34,290 nucleotides of DNA from Candidatus Methanovirga aequatorialis (GTDB taxonomy: Archaea > Methanobacteriota > Methanobacteria > Methanobacteriales > Methanobacteriaceae), in NCBI GenBank assembly GCA_031282205.1, contig JAITEE010000061.1, forward strand, positions 1 to 34,290, written 5' to 3'. Of this stretch, positions 1 through 11,665 are shown piece by piece. Position numbers and translations under genes: made by a program. Every line of letters starts with the position of its first letter. The first letter of the stretch is position 1. The notes below the pieces were generated by a model. The model worked only from the letters and a program-made list of their open reading frames with translations, had not been told where the DNA came from and ran no database searches.

Positions 1-125
1 AATAATCTTTAAATTATTAATAAAATAAAAAATAAAGCATTTTAAAAATAATAAAAATTTATTATAATTTCCAATATTTATTTGAATGATAAAAATTTAA
101 TTTTGCAATTTACTATAATCAACAC

Positions 126-794
126 TTATCTCGATACCTTTAAACGTTGCACTCCATGAATCGGTTTAACTGAGATATTTAAGGTTTGTAGGTAAGTTTT
201 TGTATTAGATTTTTCATCATGCAACATTATTTCTCCAAGGTCTTCAGTTATGTTAACATCCAAAGATAAAAAAAATGAGTCATAGACCAATGGAGGCAAG
301 TTGTGGGCTATTGCTTCAGACACATGTTTTCTAAAACTATCTTCACCATAGTTCATTTCAATGGCCAATGGTTTTATTATTAAAGCATTTGTCCCTCCCC
401 CTCGTGAGGGAGCAATTATGAAATCCTGTGATTTCCCATGATTTATTAAGGTGTAAATATCAGACTTAGCTATTAAAGGTACATCTGAAGGTATTATAAT
501 AACCTTTGAAACCTTATCTTTAGCCCATTCCATCGCCTGTTTAAGTGCAAGATTTAAATTTGAATTTTCCTCTTCAAGAAGGGTCACAACTCCTAACTCC
601 TTTCCATAATCCAAAACATCCCTATCTCCACTTATAATTATTACTTTATCAACATGTTCTTTTAAAGCCATGAAGACGTCTTTAAGCATGGATTTTAATA
701 AGTTCTCCCTTTCTTGTGATGATAAAAAAGGAGATAGTCGAGTTTTGGCATTATTAAATTTCGATACTGGAATAATCCCATAAATATCATCCAT
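126..794 (-). CDS. cofC: 2-phospho-L-lactate guanylyltransferase (F420 biosynthesis)
   Basis: MDDIYGIIPVSKFNNAKTRLSPFLSSQER N-terminus typical of CofC nucleotidyltransferases; full-length ORF directly downstream of proS. Confidence 0.9.
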   Translation of the reverse strand: MDDIYGIIPVSKFNNAKTRLSPFLSSQERENLLKSMLKDVFMALKEHVDKVIIISGDRDVLDYGKELGVVTLLEEENSNLNLALKQAMEWAKDKVSKVIIIPSDVPLIAKSDIYTLINHGKSQDFIIAPSRGGGTNALIIKPLAIEMNYGEDSFRKHVSEAIAHNLPPLVYDSFFLSLDVNITEDLGEIMLHDEKSNTKTYLQTLNISVKPIHGVQRLKVSR

Positions 795-814
795 AAAATC
801 CCCCCATCTTATGA

Positions 815-2233
815 TTAATAGGTTTTAGCTATTGAAATAGTGTGTTTAGCATTTTTATTACAGTTAATACATTCACCTTTTGCTTCACCTTGAACTCCTA
901 AAATATCCAAGTTTGTTTTATCTTCAATTTCCTTACCACAATCATAACCACCACACCATTTAATTAAACCAACGTTCCCATTTAAAACGATTTCTTCTAT
1001 TTTATCTGAACTATCAATTTCAACAACATGCTCTCTCATGAAGTTCCATGCTTTTTCTTTAAGATTAGTATTTATTTTAGATAAACAGCTATTTAAATTG
1101 GATACAATATCTTCACTCAAGGAACATTCCTCTTTTGTAAAGGTGTCCCTCCTTGTTATAATCATCTTATTGTTTTTCAAGTCTCTTGGTCCTATATCTA
1201 TTCTAATTGGGATTCCATTTAACTCCCAATCATAATATTTCTTACCAGCTCTAAGATCACGATTATCAATACTAACCCTAAATCCACCATCTTTTAGAAT
1301 ATCCTTAATTTCATTGGCTTTATATAACACATCTTCTGCTCCATCTTTAAATATTATGGGAATTATTGTAACTTGAGTAGGAGCAACCAATGGTGGAAGA
1401 ACAAGACCCTTTTCATCCCCATGAATAGCTATTAAAGATGCGATAACCCTATCCGAAAGACCATAACAAGTTTGATATGGATGCCTATGATCTCCGTCGG
1501 CAGCCTCGTACTTTATATCAAATGTTTTTGCAAATGTATCTCCAAGATTATGTACGGTCCCAACCTGTAAAGTTTTACCATCCCTCATCAAAGTATCGAA
1601 GGCAAAGGTATACTCTGCACCTGGAAACTTATCCCAAGATGGTCTGTCATGAACTAAGTAGGGAATAGCCAAGATATCGAACAGCCGTTTATAAATAGCT
1701 ATTCCATCTTGGACTTGTTGGCTTGCTTGTTCATAAGTTTCGTGTACTGTATGAGATTCTGTGAATGTGGTGATCTCCCTTACTCTAATAAGTGGTCTTG
1801 TATGTTTAGTTTCATACCTCATCGTATTTACGGTTTGATAGACTTTTATTGGTAAATCTATATGGGATCTTATCCACAATGAGAACATAGGATAAATAGC
1901 CGTTTCGCTTGTTGGTCTAATAGCTAACTTTTCATTTAATTCCTTCATTCCACCATGAGTAACCCAATAAACTTCCTCCTCAAAGCCTTTTACATGTATT
2001 CCCTCTTTTGCTAATTCAGTTTCTGGAATAAGTAATGGAAATAGAACCTCATCATGGTCTTTATCCATCAACCTCTCAAGTTCCCTTAAAACATACTTTC
2101 TTATTTTAAACCCTTTTGGTAACCATACACTCATTCCTTTAATAGGATACCTTGAGTCTATTATCTTTGCTTCCTCCAAGATACTATGAAACCACTGACT
2201 AAAATCTTCCATCACATCACCAGTTATGGTCAT
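815..2233 (-). CDS. proS: Proline--tRNA ligase (archaeal type)
   Basis: Class II aaRS motifs ([48 protein letters not shown]); C-terminal zinc-type cysteines ([18 protein letters not shown]). ATG probably at GDVMEDF, a few codons in. Confidence 0.95.
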   Translation of the reverse strand: MTITGDVMEDFSQWFHSILEEAKIIDSRYPIKGMSVWLPKGFKIRKYVLRELERLMDKDHDEVLFPLLIPETELAKEGIHVKGFEEEVYWVTHGGMKELNEKLAIRPTSETAIYPMFSLWIRSHIDLPIKVYQTVNTMRYETKHTRPLIRVREITTFTESHTVHETYEQASQQVQDGIAIYKRLFDILAIPYLVHDRPSWDKFPGAEYTFAFDTLMRDGKTLQVGTVHNLGDTFAKTFDIKYEAADGDHRHPYQTCYGLSDRVIASLIAIHGDEKGLVLPPLVAPTQVTIIPIIFKDGAEDVLYKANEIKDILKDGGFRVSIDNRDLRAGKKYYDWELNGIPIRIDIGPRDLKNNKMIITRRDTFTKEECSLSEDIVSNLNSCLSKINTNLKEKAWNFMREHVVEIDSSDKIEEIVLNGNVGLIKWCGGYDCGKEIEDKTNLDILGVQGEAKGECINCNKNAKHTISIAKTY

Positions 2234-2509
2234 CAGAATATTACTACCACGTCAATCAATATTTTTTTTAATTAATAAAATCACTTATATTTTATAGTTT
2301 GTAATATAAATAATATGTCAAAAGCTTAGGTTTTGTTTCTCAAAACTAATAAATATACTATCAACACTTTAAACAGAAGTCCAATAACAATTTATTGTTT
2401 TGCGAAATTATTTTAACAAAAATTTGGTTCTCGATTAAATAATATATTTCGATGAATATAATATCCTCAATATTTTAATTTAAAAATTATGGTTTAAGAC
2501 ATAAGTTTT

Positions 2510-2965
2510 TTAAATGATGTTTGTATTTTTTAAGAATTTTTTTATCCAGCTTTTTGCGAACGATTGGGATCTATTTAATTTTAAAAAGCTATTTTTGATA
2601 TTTTCTCTTAATTCTTCTATATTATTTATTAATAAAGGAGATATTTCTCTTTTTATTGATTTCCAAACAAATTCTATGGGATTTAAATCAGGAGAATATG
2701 GAGTTAAATAAACAAGCTGGATATCGAGTCTTTGAGCAGATTCAAGAGTGATTCAAGATTTATGTGGTCTAAGTTGTCCAATACGATGATAATTTCTTTT
2801 CCTGGGTTTTCATGTGAAAATTCTTCAAAAAATTCAATTGTTGATTCAAAAATGGATTTTTCTTTAAAATCAACCAAACTTTTACCATTTATTGAATAAA
2901 AGCCAAATGTATTTGGGTTTAGTTATTCCTATTTTTTCACTTGTTTTTATAATTGAATATCCATG
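2510..2965 (-). pseudogene. Degenerate IS630-type DDE transposase remnant
   Basis: Minus-strand translation contains PYSPDLNPIEFVWKSIKRDISPL and KEIIIVLDNLDHI; upstream YSIIKTSEKIGITKP continues only after a frame change (NTFGFYSINGKSLVDFKEKS). Confidence 0.75.
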
Positions 2966-2979
2966 AAAAAGATCATTTA

Positions 2980-3560
2980 ATTAACCGAGAATATGGTATC
3001 TGCAAAACTCTTGTACCAGTTTGCAAAATCTGGTGTTTCACTTAAGAGCCATTAATATCAACAACAATGATTAACAAACCTTGATCATCTTCAAAGTCCT
3101 TGATCAAGTTGTTCAAAAAGAATGAAAAATTATCTTTTATATGTTTTACTGTTTCTTTCTCTGGTTGAAACTCAATTTTTGATACGTATAAATCAAGGCT
3201 TTTAACATGGTTTTTAAATTTGTCAATAATTCTTTTAGACCAAGTTTCTTTTTCAATTTCATTAAGCAATCGATTGATTGTTTGAGTGATCAATGTGTCA
3301 ATGTCATGTACTCCGTCGTTGTATACATAAACTCCAATCATTTTTACATCTTCTCTCTGCAAAATCCTTAAAATAGTCAGCAAGTGAACTTTTTCAAATT
3401 CCCTTTCTGCTTCTTATTAAAAAATGTGTTGTATATCTTTTTGAAGCTTGATTTAAGTATATTATATTTGTTTCAATGATTTCTTTTTTACCTTCAAAGT
3501 TTTCAGGATCTACAAGTCGTTCTGGTTGAAAGAGACTTTCTTTATCCATATAATTCATTT
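2980..3560 (-). pseudogene. Decayed archaeal AAA-type ATPase gene, truncated at the IS630 remnant
   Basis: MNYMDKESLFQPERLVDPENFEGKKEIIETNIIYLNQASKRYTTHF (frame break), then 3042..3383 with Walker B-like GLLIIVVDINGS-stop; reading resumes in another frame as LLSETPDFANWYKSFADTIFSVN-stop. Confidence 0.65.
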
Positions 3561-3789
3561 TTTCACGATCCTTTATATATAGAGTCTATTTTAATTATTA
3601 AATATTTTTTTGAACACTTTTAAATTTTATTTTATCCTTAGATTTATTAAATCTAATGGTAGTACTTATAGAGAGACCGTTGCACAATTAATTGGGAAAA
3701 AAACTTCACACAATTGACTATAACTTAATTTCCATCTAAGTCCAAAATTTTTTTCTCAATTCATATATACTCATATTATCAACAAAAAA

Positions 3790-5049
3790 TCATCCGTTAA
3801 TAAAATCTCCTAATTTTAAAACGTCGTTGGTTATCTCATATAACTTCTCCCTATTTTCACCACTTATTGTAATCCTTTTATAATTTTCAGGACCATGAAC
3901 GATCCAAGAATTCTTATTGAACTTTTTAAAAGGTTTACCATGTTCAGGAGGAGTGTAACTTCCTATTGGAACTTCTAAAGCATGATAATCTTTAATTTCC
4001 CTATCGATCTCTTTCACGTTAAAATTCCCTGAAACCATATCAACCAACTTTAACAACGGGCTCACTGAAGTTGAAGCCGTGGATAGGTATCTTGTTCCAC
4101 TTGGTCGTGGGTTTATTTCAATTGCATAGATTTCTTTATCCTTTTTAGAAAATATAAAATCAATATCTATCGTTCCTTCAGCATTTAAATTCTTAGCTAT
4201 TTTAACTGCAAGATCTTTTATCAGATCGTTATCCAATCCATCAATTTCAGATGGAGCATATCTAACTTTATTCAGAGGATGAGTTCCTTTAAGGTCTGTT
4301 TCACCTTTGTATACTGGAACAAGAGGAACATGTTCATCATTATAAGATAAGACTTCAATGGATATTTCATACCCATTAACGTACTCTTCACATAAAGTCA
4401 GAGCAAATCTATTGGTGTAGTCAAAAAAGGATTTATTATCATTAACAACCGCAATATTCTTGCCTCCTTGACCTTCAAACTGTTTTAATACATGATGAAA
4501 GCCAAAATCACTTCTAAAGCTATTTTTATCATGAACTTCATGTTCATGACCGTTAAAATATTCAATGAATGATCTTAGATCGTTATCAAGACTTAAATCT
4601 ATATCTTTAAATTTTAAGCTGCCATGGCCGTTTAGATGATTTTTTAAGTTGTTGTTTTGAAAAACAAAATAGTTTGGTGTTTTTATATTAAAATATTTAA
4701 AAAATTCTTTAGTTAAAAATTTGTTAATACATATTTTAACCGCTGTTTTATTGGAGGAAATTACAGGAATATTATGATCACTCTCCAGAATCTCCTTCAT
4801 CGATGCAAGATCAAGTAAAGGAGGATCAACACCAATTAAAGGAATAACACCATCAACTTCCTCTTCGATAGCTATTCTCATTGGTTCATCCATACCTCTT
4901 GGAACGATATAGTATTTATCTGCCAAATCAATATTATCAGAATTTTCATTAGATTCCGTTAGCACACCATAGATATTTCTCTCCTGAAGATAGAAGTAAA
5001 CATCGTCAAATAATCTCGCTCCGATGAACAGTATTTTCATTTGTTGCAC
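3790..5049 (-). CDS. ATP-grasp domain protein (CarB/PylC-like)
   Basis: MKILFIGARLFDDVYFYL N-terminal fold, AEGTIDIDFIFSKKDKEIYAIEINPRPSGTRYL ATP-grasp metal-binding motif. Confidence 0.8.
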   Translation of the reverse strand: MQQMKILFIGARLFDDVYFYLQERNIYGVLTESNENSDNIDLADKYYIVPRGMDEPMRIAIEEEVDGVIPLIGVDPPLLDLASMKEILESDHNIPVISSNKTAVKICINKFLTKEFFKYFNIKTPNYFVFQNNNLKNHLNGHGSLKFKDIDLSLDNDLRSFIEYFNGHEHEVHDKNSFRSDFGFHHVLKQFEGQGGKNIAVVNDNKSFFDYTNRFALTLCEEYVNGYEISIEVLSYNDEHVPLVPVYKGETDLKGTHPLNKVRYAPSEIDGLDNDLIKDLAVKIAKNLNAEGTIDIDFIFSKKDKEIYAIEINPRPSGTRYLSTASTSVSPLLKLVDMVSGNFNVKEIDREIKDYHALEVPIGSYTPPEHGKPFKKFNKNSWIVHGPENYKRITISGENREKLYEITNDVLKLGDFING

Positions 5050-5254
5050 CTATTAAATGTGAAAATATTATTATAATTTTATAACAAGTCCAATATTTTA
5101 ATCTATATTTTAGATAATTTATATAAATATGTTAAAAAAAATATAATTTTATTAAAAATAAATATTTACTAAGAGAATAAATTTATTTATAAATGAAACC
5201 ATAACTAAAATATGAAATACATTGTAAAACTATCAGGATTTAGGAAATAGTAAT

Positions 5255-6046
5255 ATGATCGGGAAAAAAATTAGATTGGAGAGAATAATAAATAGAAAAA
5301 CCAAAAGAACCGTGATTGCACCAATGGATCATGGAGTCACCATAGGTCCAATTAGTGGAATAGTGAATATAAATAAAACTATTGACAACATCCGAAACGG
5401 TGGAGCTAACGCAGTTTTAATGCACAAAGGTATTGTTAATCAAGGACATAGAGGTTATGGAAGTGATATTGGACTTATCATTCATCTTTCAGCAAGTACC
5501 TCCTTAAGTCCTGACCCAAACAATAAAGTTCTTGTTACATCAGTTGAAAAAGCTATTCAACTTGGTGCCGATGCAGTTTCTGTACATGTCAACATTGGTT
5601 CTAAAACTGAAGCTAAAATGTTGAAAGAATTAGGTGAAGTTGCTGAAACATGCAGTCAGTGGGGAATTCCTTTACTTGCAATGATGTATCCTCGTGGAGA
5701 AAAGGTCAAAAATGAAAACGATGTTGATATGGTTAAACATGCAGCACGTGTAGGATCTGAATTAGGTGTAGATATAGTCAAAACCAACTACACAGGAAGT
5801 CCAGAATCATTTGAAGAAGTTGTTGAAGGAGCTATTATTCCTGTTGTAATAGCTGGAGGTCCTAAAGTAGATACCGATAAAAAACTTTTAGAAATGGTTA
5901 AAGATTCTATAGAAGTTGGAGGTGCTGGTGTAGCATTTGGAAGGAATCTTTTCCAAGCAAAAAACCCTGCAAAAATCACTAAAGCAATTTCAGAAGTTGT
6001 TCACAATAATTTAGACGTGGAAGAGGCATTAAAACTATTAAATTAA
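5255..6046 (+). CDS. aroA': 2-amino-3,7-dideoxy-D-threo-hept-6-ulosonate synthase
   Basis: DeoC/FBA aldolase-type: [49 protein letters not shown]; followed by aroB'-type gene. Confidence 0.92.
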   Translation: MIGKKIRLERIINRKTKRTVIAPMDHGVTIGPISGIVNINKTIDNIRNGGANAVLMHKGIVNQGHRGYGSDIGLIIHLSASTSLSPDPNNKVLVTSVEKAIQLGADAVSVHVNIGSKTEAKMLKELGEVAETCSQWGIPLLAMMYPRGEKVKNENDVDMVKHAARVGSELGVDIVKTNYTGSPESFEEVVEGAIIPVVIAGGPKVDTDKKLLEMVKDSIEVGGAGVAFGRNLFQAKNPAKITKAISEVVHNNLDVEEALKLLN

Positions 6047-6073
6047 CAATAGATATGAAAGGAGAATCCTAAA

Positions 6074-7198
6074 TTGAGTGAAAAATTTGCATGGATCAAA
6101 ACACCAGATAAACCCTGGGAAAAAAAGAAAGAACTGATTACAACCTCATTAGAATCTGGAATAAATTACGTTCTGGATTTAAAAGACCATGAAAACATTA
6201 AAAAGTTGGGAGATATTAAGATCATAAGTCCAGAAGGAGATATTGTTTTGGTTGGTATCAATGGTGAAGGTGATGGTTCCCATCGGTTAAACGATGATCT
6301 CACAAAATCAAAGGATATATCCACTGCAAAAAAGTTAAAATCAGAAAATAAAAACGTCGCATCATACATCGAAATTTCAGATAAAAAACATGAGAAGTTG
6401 GCCGTTGCTATTGGAAAAATAGTAGACTACGTAATCCTTGTTGCTAAAGACTGGACCGTTATACCTCTTGAAAATATAATAGCAGACCTACAAAAAGATA
6501 ACACGAAAATAATAGCCTATGTTGAAAATAGAGAAGAAGGACAGGTGGCCACCCAAACCTTGGAAGTTGGAGTCGATGGAATCATATTTGAACCAAAAAA
6601 TTATAATCAGATTAAAGAGATAGCAAAACTTATTGATGATAGTGGTTCAAATAGCTATAATCTAAAAGATGGTGTTGTGACCAATGTTAAAAGTCTATCC
6701 TCAGGAGATAGAGTTTGTATCGACACAAGTTCAATGTTAGATATTGGAGAAGGAATGTTAATCGGTTCATACTCAAAAGCAATGTTTTTAATTCATAGTG
6801 AAACCATAGAAAGTGAATATGTGGCATCAAGACCATTTAGAGTAAATGCGGGTCCAGTACAATCCTATGTAATGGTTCCAAACAATAAAACAAGATACCT
6901 CAGTGAACTTGAAACTGGAGATGAAGTTTTAGCCGTTGATAAAAATGGCAAAACAAGAACCGTCATTGTTGGAAGAATTAAAATTGAAAAACGGCCTTTA
7001 ATGCTTATTGAAGCTGAGTACGACGGCTTAAAAATCAAAACATTGGTTCAAAACGCCGAAACAATACGCTTAGTAAACTCGAATGGAGAAGCTATTTCTG
7101 TTTCTAAACTTAAAACTGGAGACAAAGTAAAAGTCTTCATTGATGACAACGCTCGTCATTTTGGAATAGCAATAAACGAAACAATCATTGAAAAATAA
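6074..7198 (+). CDS. aroB': 3-dehydroquinate synthase II (archaeal)
   Basis: FAWIKTPDKPWEKKKELITTSLESGINYVL; FRVNAGPVQSYVMVPNNKTRYLSEL; adjacent to the aldolase. TTG start. Confidence 0.92.
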   Translation: MSEKFAWIKTPDKPWEKKKELITTSLESGINYVLDLKDHENIKKLGDIKIISPEGDIVLVGINGEGDGSHRLNDDLTKSKDISTAKKLKSENKNVASYIEISDKKHEKLAVAIGKIVDYVILVAKDWTVIPLENIIADLQKDNTKIIAYVENREEGQVATQTLEVGVDGIIFEPKNYNQIKEIAKLIDDSGSNSYNLKDGVVTNVKSLSSGDRVCIDTSSMLDIGEGMLIGSYSKAMFLIHSETIESEYVASRPFRVNAGPVQSYVMVPNNKTRYLSELETGDEVLAVDKNGKTRTVIVGRIKIEKRPLMLIEAEYDGLKIKTLVQNAETIRLVNSNGEAISVSKLKTGDKVKVFIDDNARHFGIAINETIIEK

Positions 7199-7218
7199 AT
7201 CAAATTTTCTTAAATAAC

Positions 7219-7962
7219 GGCTTTGTAGAAATCATATTAAGTATGATGGGATCACATATTAAGTATCAACAAACCAGAGTATGATTCCGTGTTTAATGTA
7301 TGTGATAACGAGTTAATAAAATTTACTTTTGCAGCTTTTAAAACTGCTAAAATGTCTTTACCAGTTTATTCGTGCGAAAAATCAAAGCATAAATACACTC
7401 AACATCAACTCATGACATTATTATGCTTGATGAAGCGTTTTAAAACTTGATTATCGTCTTTTCACTTCGATAATTCAATTAATACCAGAAAAATACAAGT
7501 ATTAATCGATTTAAAAGACAAGCCTACATTATACTATGTTATAAAAATTTTTTAAAAGAATATGACTGATTTTAAAGATGCAATACCACTATATGAAGAA
7601 AAATCAAAAAAAAATATAAACCAAAAAAAAAAGATTCATTAGAGAAAATCTTATGGCAGTTAAAAAATACACAAAGTCATACACTAAAATTAAATGCATC
7701 CAGCATGATACCACTTAAAAAAAAGAGAGCTAAAAAAAGAAAATACAGAATAGGAACAAAATCAATCTTCACTAAACCAAAATATCACATAGAAACAATG
7801 ATATCGGTTACAAAAAGAGTGTTTGGAGATAAAAACCAAAGTCGAAATGATCAACTAAGAAATAAAGAAAACAAGCTAAGAAAAACATGTGCTATGACAT
7901 ATACTGCTACATAAAAGCATTTAATATAAAAAAAAAAATTCAAATATGATTTCTACAGAGCC
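7219..7962 (+). mobile_element. Degenerate IS4/IS5-like insertion sequence remnant with ~20 bp TIRs
   Basis: Left TIR ggctttgtagaaatcatatt (7219-7238), right aaatatgatttctacagagcc (7942-7962). Internal transposase fragments: KFTFAAFKTAKMSLPVYSCEKSKHKYTQHQLMTLLCLMKRFKT-stop and YHIETMISVTKRVFGDKNQSRNDQLRNKENKLRKTCAMTYTAT. Confidence 0.8.
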
Positions 7963-8042
7963 TAAAATAATTAAAATTTATACCTACATCATCTACTTTC
8001 ATTTCAAACCATATAAATGTTTCCTTGTGAAATAGTTATACT

Positions 8043-8192
8043 ATGAAACAAATATCTGGAGAAACTGCCCATGCAAAAGTGGTTTGTGGTTGTAAAAATC
8101 TGTTTAAAATAATAAAAAAGTATAAATTAGCAAATAATTATTTAAAGAGATCTAGGCAATATAATTTAGAAAAAAAGGATAATTTCTATTGA
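8043..8192 (+). CDS. Small ORF, 49 aa with CxC (MKQISGETAHAKVVCGCKNLFKIIKKYK...), possibly a gene fragment
   Basis: Uninterrupted ATG-to-TGA reading frame; no recognised family. Confidence 0.25.
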   Translation: MKQISGETAHAKVVCGCKNLFKIIKKYKLANNYLKRSRQYNLEKKDNFY

Positions 8193-8256
8193 AAACAATT
8201 AATAAATTATTTAAAGTAATTAATCGTTGGATACTAAGGTCTTAAATAGTCTATTA

Positions 8257-8870
8257 AACATTTATCTAAACCTTCTAAAATTAAAATGATGTCTAAAATG
8301 AGGAAAATCGTGAACAGGATGATTTTCCATGATAGAAAAATCCATATCCAAAGTATCATCTTGAACAATCCCCATAGATGAAACAGCCAATTCTTTTAGA
8401 AATTTCATGATCTCCAATTTATCTTCCCCTTTGAAATTTTCATGCAACAATCTTTCCCATTGTTCATCAATATTTTCAATTTGAGAAGCTATCTTTTTAC
8501 CTTTTTCAGTTAAAAAAACTTCATATTTTCTTTTGTTAGATGGATTAACCCGTCTTTCAATAATGTTTTTGTCATTTAGTTTACTTAAGGTCTTTGCGGT
8601 ACTTCCTCTACTTAAAAATAGATGGTGTGCTATTCGTCTTGAGAAATGTCCTTATGAATTTTTAAAAATAGGATAAATCTAATTTGGCTTGGAGTGATGT
8701 TCAAGTCCTGAATATGACAGGATAAATATTGATAATAACTTCTATAAACAAATGGAAATCAGATCAATTATCGTTGAATTACCGAACCTGTCTTGAGGAA
8801 AATTTGTTGTGTTCATTAAAACATCTCCAAACATCTGATTTATATTTTTTAATCGGGTAGAATTTGCACA
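8257..8870 (-). pseudogene. MarR-family transcriptional regulator, frameshifted
   Basis: Across three frames: MFGDVLMNTTNFPQDRFGNSTIIDLISICL / YRSYYQYLSCHIQDLNITPSQIRFILFLKIHKDIS / SRRIAHHLFLSRGSTAKTLSKLNDKNIIERRVNPSNKRKYEVFLTEKGKKIASQ...; the 8262..8450 ORF is its C-terminus. Confidence 0.75.
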
Positions 8871-8882
8871 ACAACCTATTAA

Positions 8883-10802
8883 TTATTGAATTCTCGTACA
8901 TTCTAAATTAAGTGGACTTCTGGTTTCGATTTTAAGACTTCTTCGTATGCTTGATGCTAAATCAACAGTTTTATATGGGTCCCCATGGCAAGTAATGATT
9001 TTACCTGGCTTTACACTTAATCTTTTAACGTAGTCCATAAGTTGCCGTCTGTTAGAGTGCCCACTAAAACCTTGAATGGTTTCAACATTCATTTTAACAT
9101 GATAAACCTTAGTCTTTCCTTCCTCAAGCAATGGGATTTCAGTCCAACCTTTCTGAATTCTTCTACCTAATGAGCCTTCAGATTGATATCCAACGAATAT
9201 TAATGTACTCTTTTCATCTTCACTTAGTGCTTTAAAGTATTCAACAGAATTTCCACCAGTAAGCATTCCAGATGTAGATAAAATAATGGAAGGTTCTCCT
9301 TCAACTATATCCTTTCTTTCATTTGAGTTAACAACTTTATGAAATGCATCTGAGATAAATGGATTTCTACCAGCATGAAATATTTGGTCCCTTAGATCCT
9401 TGCTTAAGTGTTCTGGTCTTGCAGTATGAATTGCAGTCGCTTCCCAAATCATACCATCAATATGAATTGGAACTTCCTCAATCATGCCATGAGACATGTA
9501 TTCTTCTAAAACTATCATCAACTCTTGTGCTCGTCCTACTGCAAAAACAGGAATTAAAACTTTGCCCTTTTGTTTTAAGGTTTTATAAATTATTTTCATA
9601 AGCTCTTTTTCAGCAGAATTTCTTGATGGTTGAACGTCTTCATGACCCCCATAGGTACTTTCCATGATTAAAGTTTCTATTCTGGGAAACTTTGATGTTG
9701 CTGGTTCAAGTAACCTGCTTCTTTCATATTTGAAGTCTCCAGTGTACACAATGTTATGTTGTCCATCACCGATGTGCATATGGGACATTGCAGAACCAAG
9801 AATATGACCAGCGTTGTGGAGAGTTAATTTTATATCCGGGGCTATATTTGTGACTTCTCCATAATCAAGTGTTATAGCACGTTTTACAGTTTTTTCAACA
9901 TGTTTCACATTAAAAGGTAAAGGATTGTCTTCTCTATGAGCTATATCGATATGGTCTAACTGTAATAAGGTCATTAAATCTCTTGTTGGTGTTGTGCAGA
10001 AAACAGGTCCTTCGTATCCATAGTGATACAGGTAGGGTACAAAACCACAATGGTCCAAATGTGCATGAGAAATTACAACTGCATCCAATTCATCTAAATT
10101 AAATTCAGGAACATTCAAATATGGGAAAGAAGATTTATTATCGTTACCTGCTACGTTAACTCCACAATCAAGTAGAACTCTACTGTTGGGAGTTTGCAGT
10201 AACATACACGATCTGCCAACCTCTCTAAATCCACCCATAGATGTTAATCTGACCCAATCACTTTCATATTTTAACTCTTGATGAATTCTCATACCAAAAA
10301 CTTTAAGTGATTGTTTTCTTTCTTTACTATTTTGTTTTAGGATGTGTCTGATCTTTTCAATTATTTCTGATGATATTGGTGGCGTTCTTAAAATTTTCGG
10401 GGCCCAGCCAGTACCTTTAACTATTTCTCTTGAGGTGACTCCAAACTTTCCAATGACAATTCCAGGTTTTTTGGATTCAATACGAACTTCACAAGTGACA
10501 TCATCAAATTCAATGTTAGTAATTTCTGCTTCTTCAGGAACAATTTCATGAATTTTTGCAATTGTTTTTTCTGGATCTAAAAGAACACTTTTATCAGAAC
10601 GAATAATTATCCGTTTTCTTAAATCTTTAGCTAATTTTCTTATTAAATCCCCATTGTCCGTTATTATTTCAGGATTTTTTGTGTATATTACCACTTCTGA
10701 GCCTTCAAATTCTATATTAGCTAATTGAATTCGTTCAGGTAGTTTCTCAACAATAGCCATTTTAATTTCTTCTAAAATCTCTGAACTCATATAATCACTC
10801 AA
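8883..10802 (-). CDS. fttA: Archaeal CPSF1 beta-CASP ribonuclease / transcription termination factor FttA
   Basis: N-terminal KH region, metallo-beta-lactamase [17 protein letters not shown], beta-CASP motifs, [14 protein letters not shown] and ITCHGDP C-terminal motifs. Likely ATG at 10790 ([10 protein letters not shown]). Confidence 0.93.
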   Translation of the reverse strand: MSDYMSSEILEEIKMAIVEKLPERIQLANIEFEGSEVVIYTKNPEIITDNGDLIRKLAKDLRKRIIIRSDKSVLLDPEKTIAKIHEIVPEEAEITNIEFDDVTCEVRIESKKPGIVIGKFGVTSREIVKGTGWAPKILRTPPISSEIIEKIRHILKQNSKERKQSLKVFGMRIHQELKYESDWVRLTSMGGFREVGRSCMLLQTPNSRVLLDCGVNVAGNDNKSSFPYLNVPEFNLDELDAVVISHAHLDHCGFVPYLYHYGYEGPVFCTTPTRDLMTLLQLDHIDIAHREDNPLPFNVKHVEKTVKRAITLDYGEVTNIAPDIKLTLHNAGHILGSAMSHMHIGDGQHNIVYTGDFKYERSRLLEPATSKFPRIETLIMESTYGGHEDVQPSRNSAEKELMKIIYKTLKQKGKVLIPVFAVGRAQELMIVLEEYMSHGMIEEVPIHIDGMIWEATAIHTARPEHLSKDLRDQIFHAGRNPFISDAFHKVVNSNERKDIVEGEPSIILSTSGMLTGGNSVEYFKALSEDEKSTLIFVGYQSEGSLGRRIQKGWTEIPLLEEGKTKVYHVKMNVETIQGFSGHSNRRQLMDYVKRLSVKPGKIITCHGDPYKTVDLASSIRRSLKIETRSPLNLECTRIQ

Positions 10803-10810
10803 AAAAAAGA

Positions 10811-10832
10811 TGTAAAGTAAATTTACTTTACA
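10811..10832. promoter_or_regulatory. Perfect 22 bp palindrome in the fttA leader
   Basis: tgtaaagtaaatttactttaca is its own reverse complement; about 20 nt upstream of the likely ATG. Confidence 0.6.
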
Positions 10833-11038
10833 TAAATAAAAAAAAATAGTATGTATCGTGTCTTTATATTATATTAAAAAGAAAAAATTAAGATTTTTTA
10901 ATATCCACGATTAAACACTACAATCCAATAAATTAAAAGTAAAATAAATTAAAAGTAAGTTTAACCATTAACCATGATTTAAATTTTTTGATTTAGTTTG
11001 TTTAATATTTTGTTAGATTTTAGTTTAATTCTTTATTG

Positions 11039-11665
11039 CTAACCCAAATTTTCTAATCTCTTTTTAACCTCATCTTCTGATAGCCTTTCAAAGCCATCCT
11101 TTGTGATTGTAGCCACTAAAACACCGTTTCCAGAAAAAGTATCTCTTTCAATGGCTGAGTTAATTGCTCTTATAGCAATATCCACTCCCTCTTTTACGGT
11201 CAGTCCATCTTTAAACCTATCCTCTAAAACACCATAAGCAAATAAAGATCCAGAACCAGTTGAAATAAATGTATCCTTAATCATGCCTCCAGTAGGATCT
11301 AAAGAATAAATTTTAGCTCCATTTTCATCTATTCCTCCAAGCAAAGTTTGTACGTATGATGGGGAGGAATGTAAAATATTGGAGGATAGAGCAGATGCGG
11401 ATTCTATACTAATATTTTCACCGTTTCTCATCTTGTATAAAGAAACTTCAGCAGAAATAATCTTCATTAAACTTTGAGCGTCAGCAACAGAACCAGCTAT
11501 TGTGGCTCCTAAATGATCATCGATCTTAAATATTTTTTCGGCAACTTTATGGGCCACTAAATTCCCCATACTTGCTCTTCTCTCACTTGCAAATACAACT
11601 CCATCTGCACATGTAATCCCTACAGTTGTTGTTCCTTCCAATGTTTTATCTTTCATGAAACACAC
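11039..11665 (-). CDS. psmB: Archaeal 20S proteasome beta subunit
   Basis: LEGTTTVGITCADGVVFASERRASMGNLVAHKVAEKIFKI: N-terminal catalytic Thr after a short propeptide. Confidence 0.95.
   Translation of the reverse strand: MCFMKDKTLEGTTTVGITCADGVVFASERRASMGNLVAHKVAEKIFKIDDHLGATIAGSVADAQSLMKIISAEVSLYKMRNGENISIESASALSSNILHSSPSYVQTLLGGIDENGAKIYSLDPTGGMIKDTFISTGSGSLFAYGVLEDRFKDGLTVKEGVDIAIRAINSAIERDTFSGNGVLVATITKDGFERLSEDEVKKRLENLG

Noticed and set aside
1038-1668. Plus-strand ORFs 1038..1235 and 1477..1668
   Set aside because: Antisense to well-supported proS with no independent protein-like features.
2514-2711. Plus-strand ORF 2514..2711
   Set aside because: It is the antisense of the IS630-type transposase remnant on the minus strand.
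5788-6369. Minus-strand ORFs 5788..5979 and 6166..6369
   Set aside because: Antisense shadows of aroA' and aroB'.
7705-7914. ORF 7705..7914 as an independent gene
   Set aside because: It is the C-terminal fragment of the decayed transposase between the TIRs at 7219 and 7962.
9359-10551. Plus-strand ORFs 9359..9601 and 10342..10551
   Set aside because: Antisense to fttA/aCPSF1.
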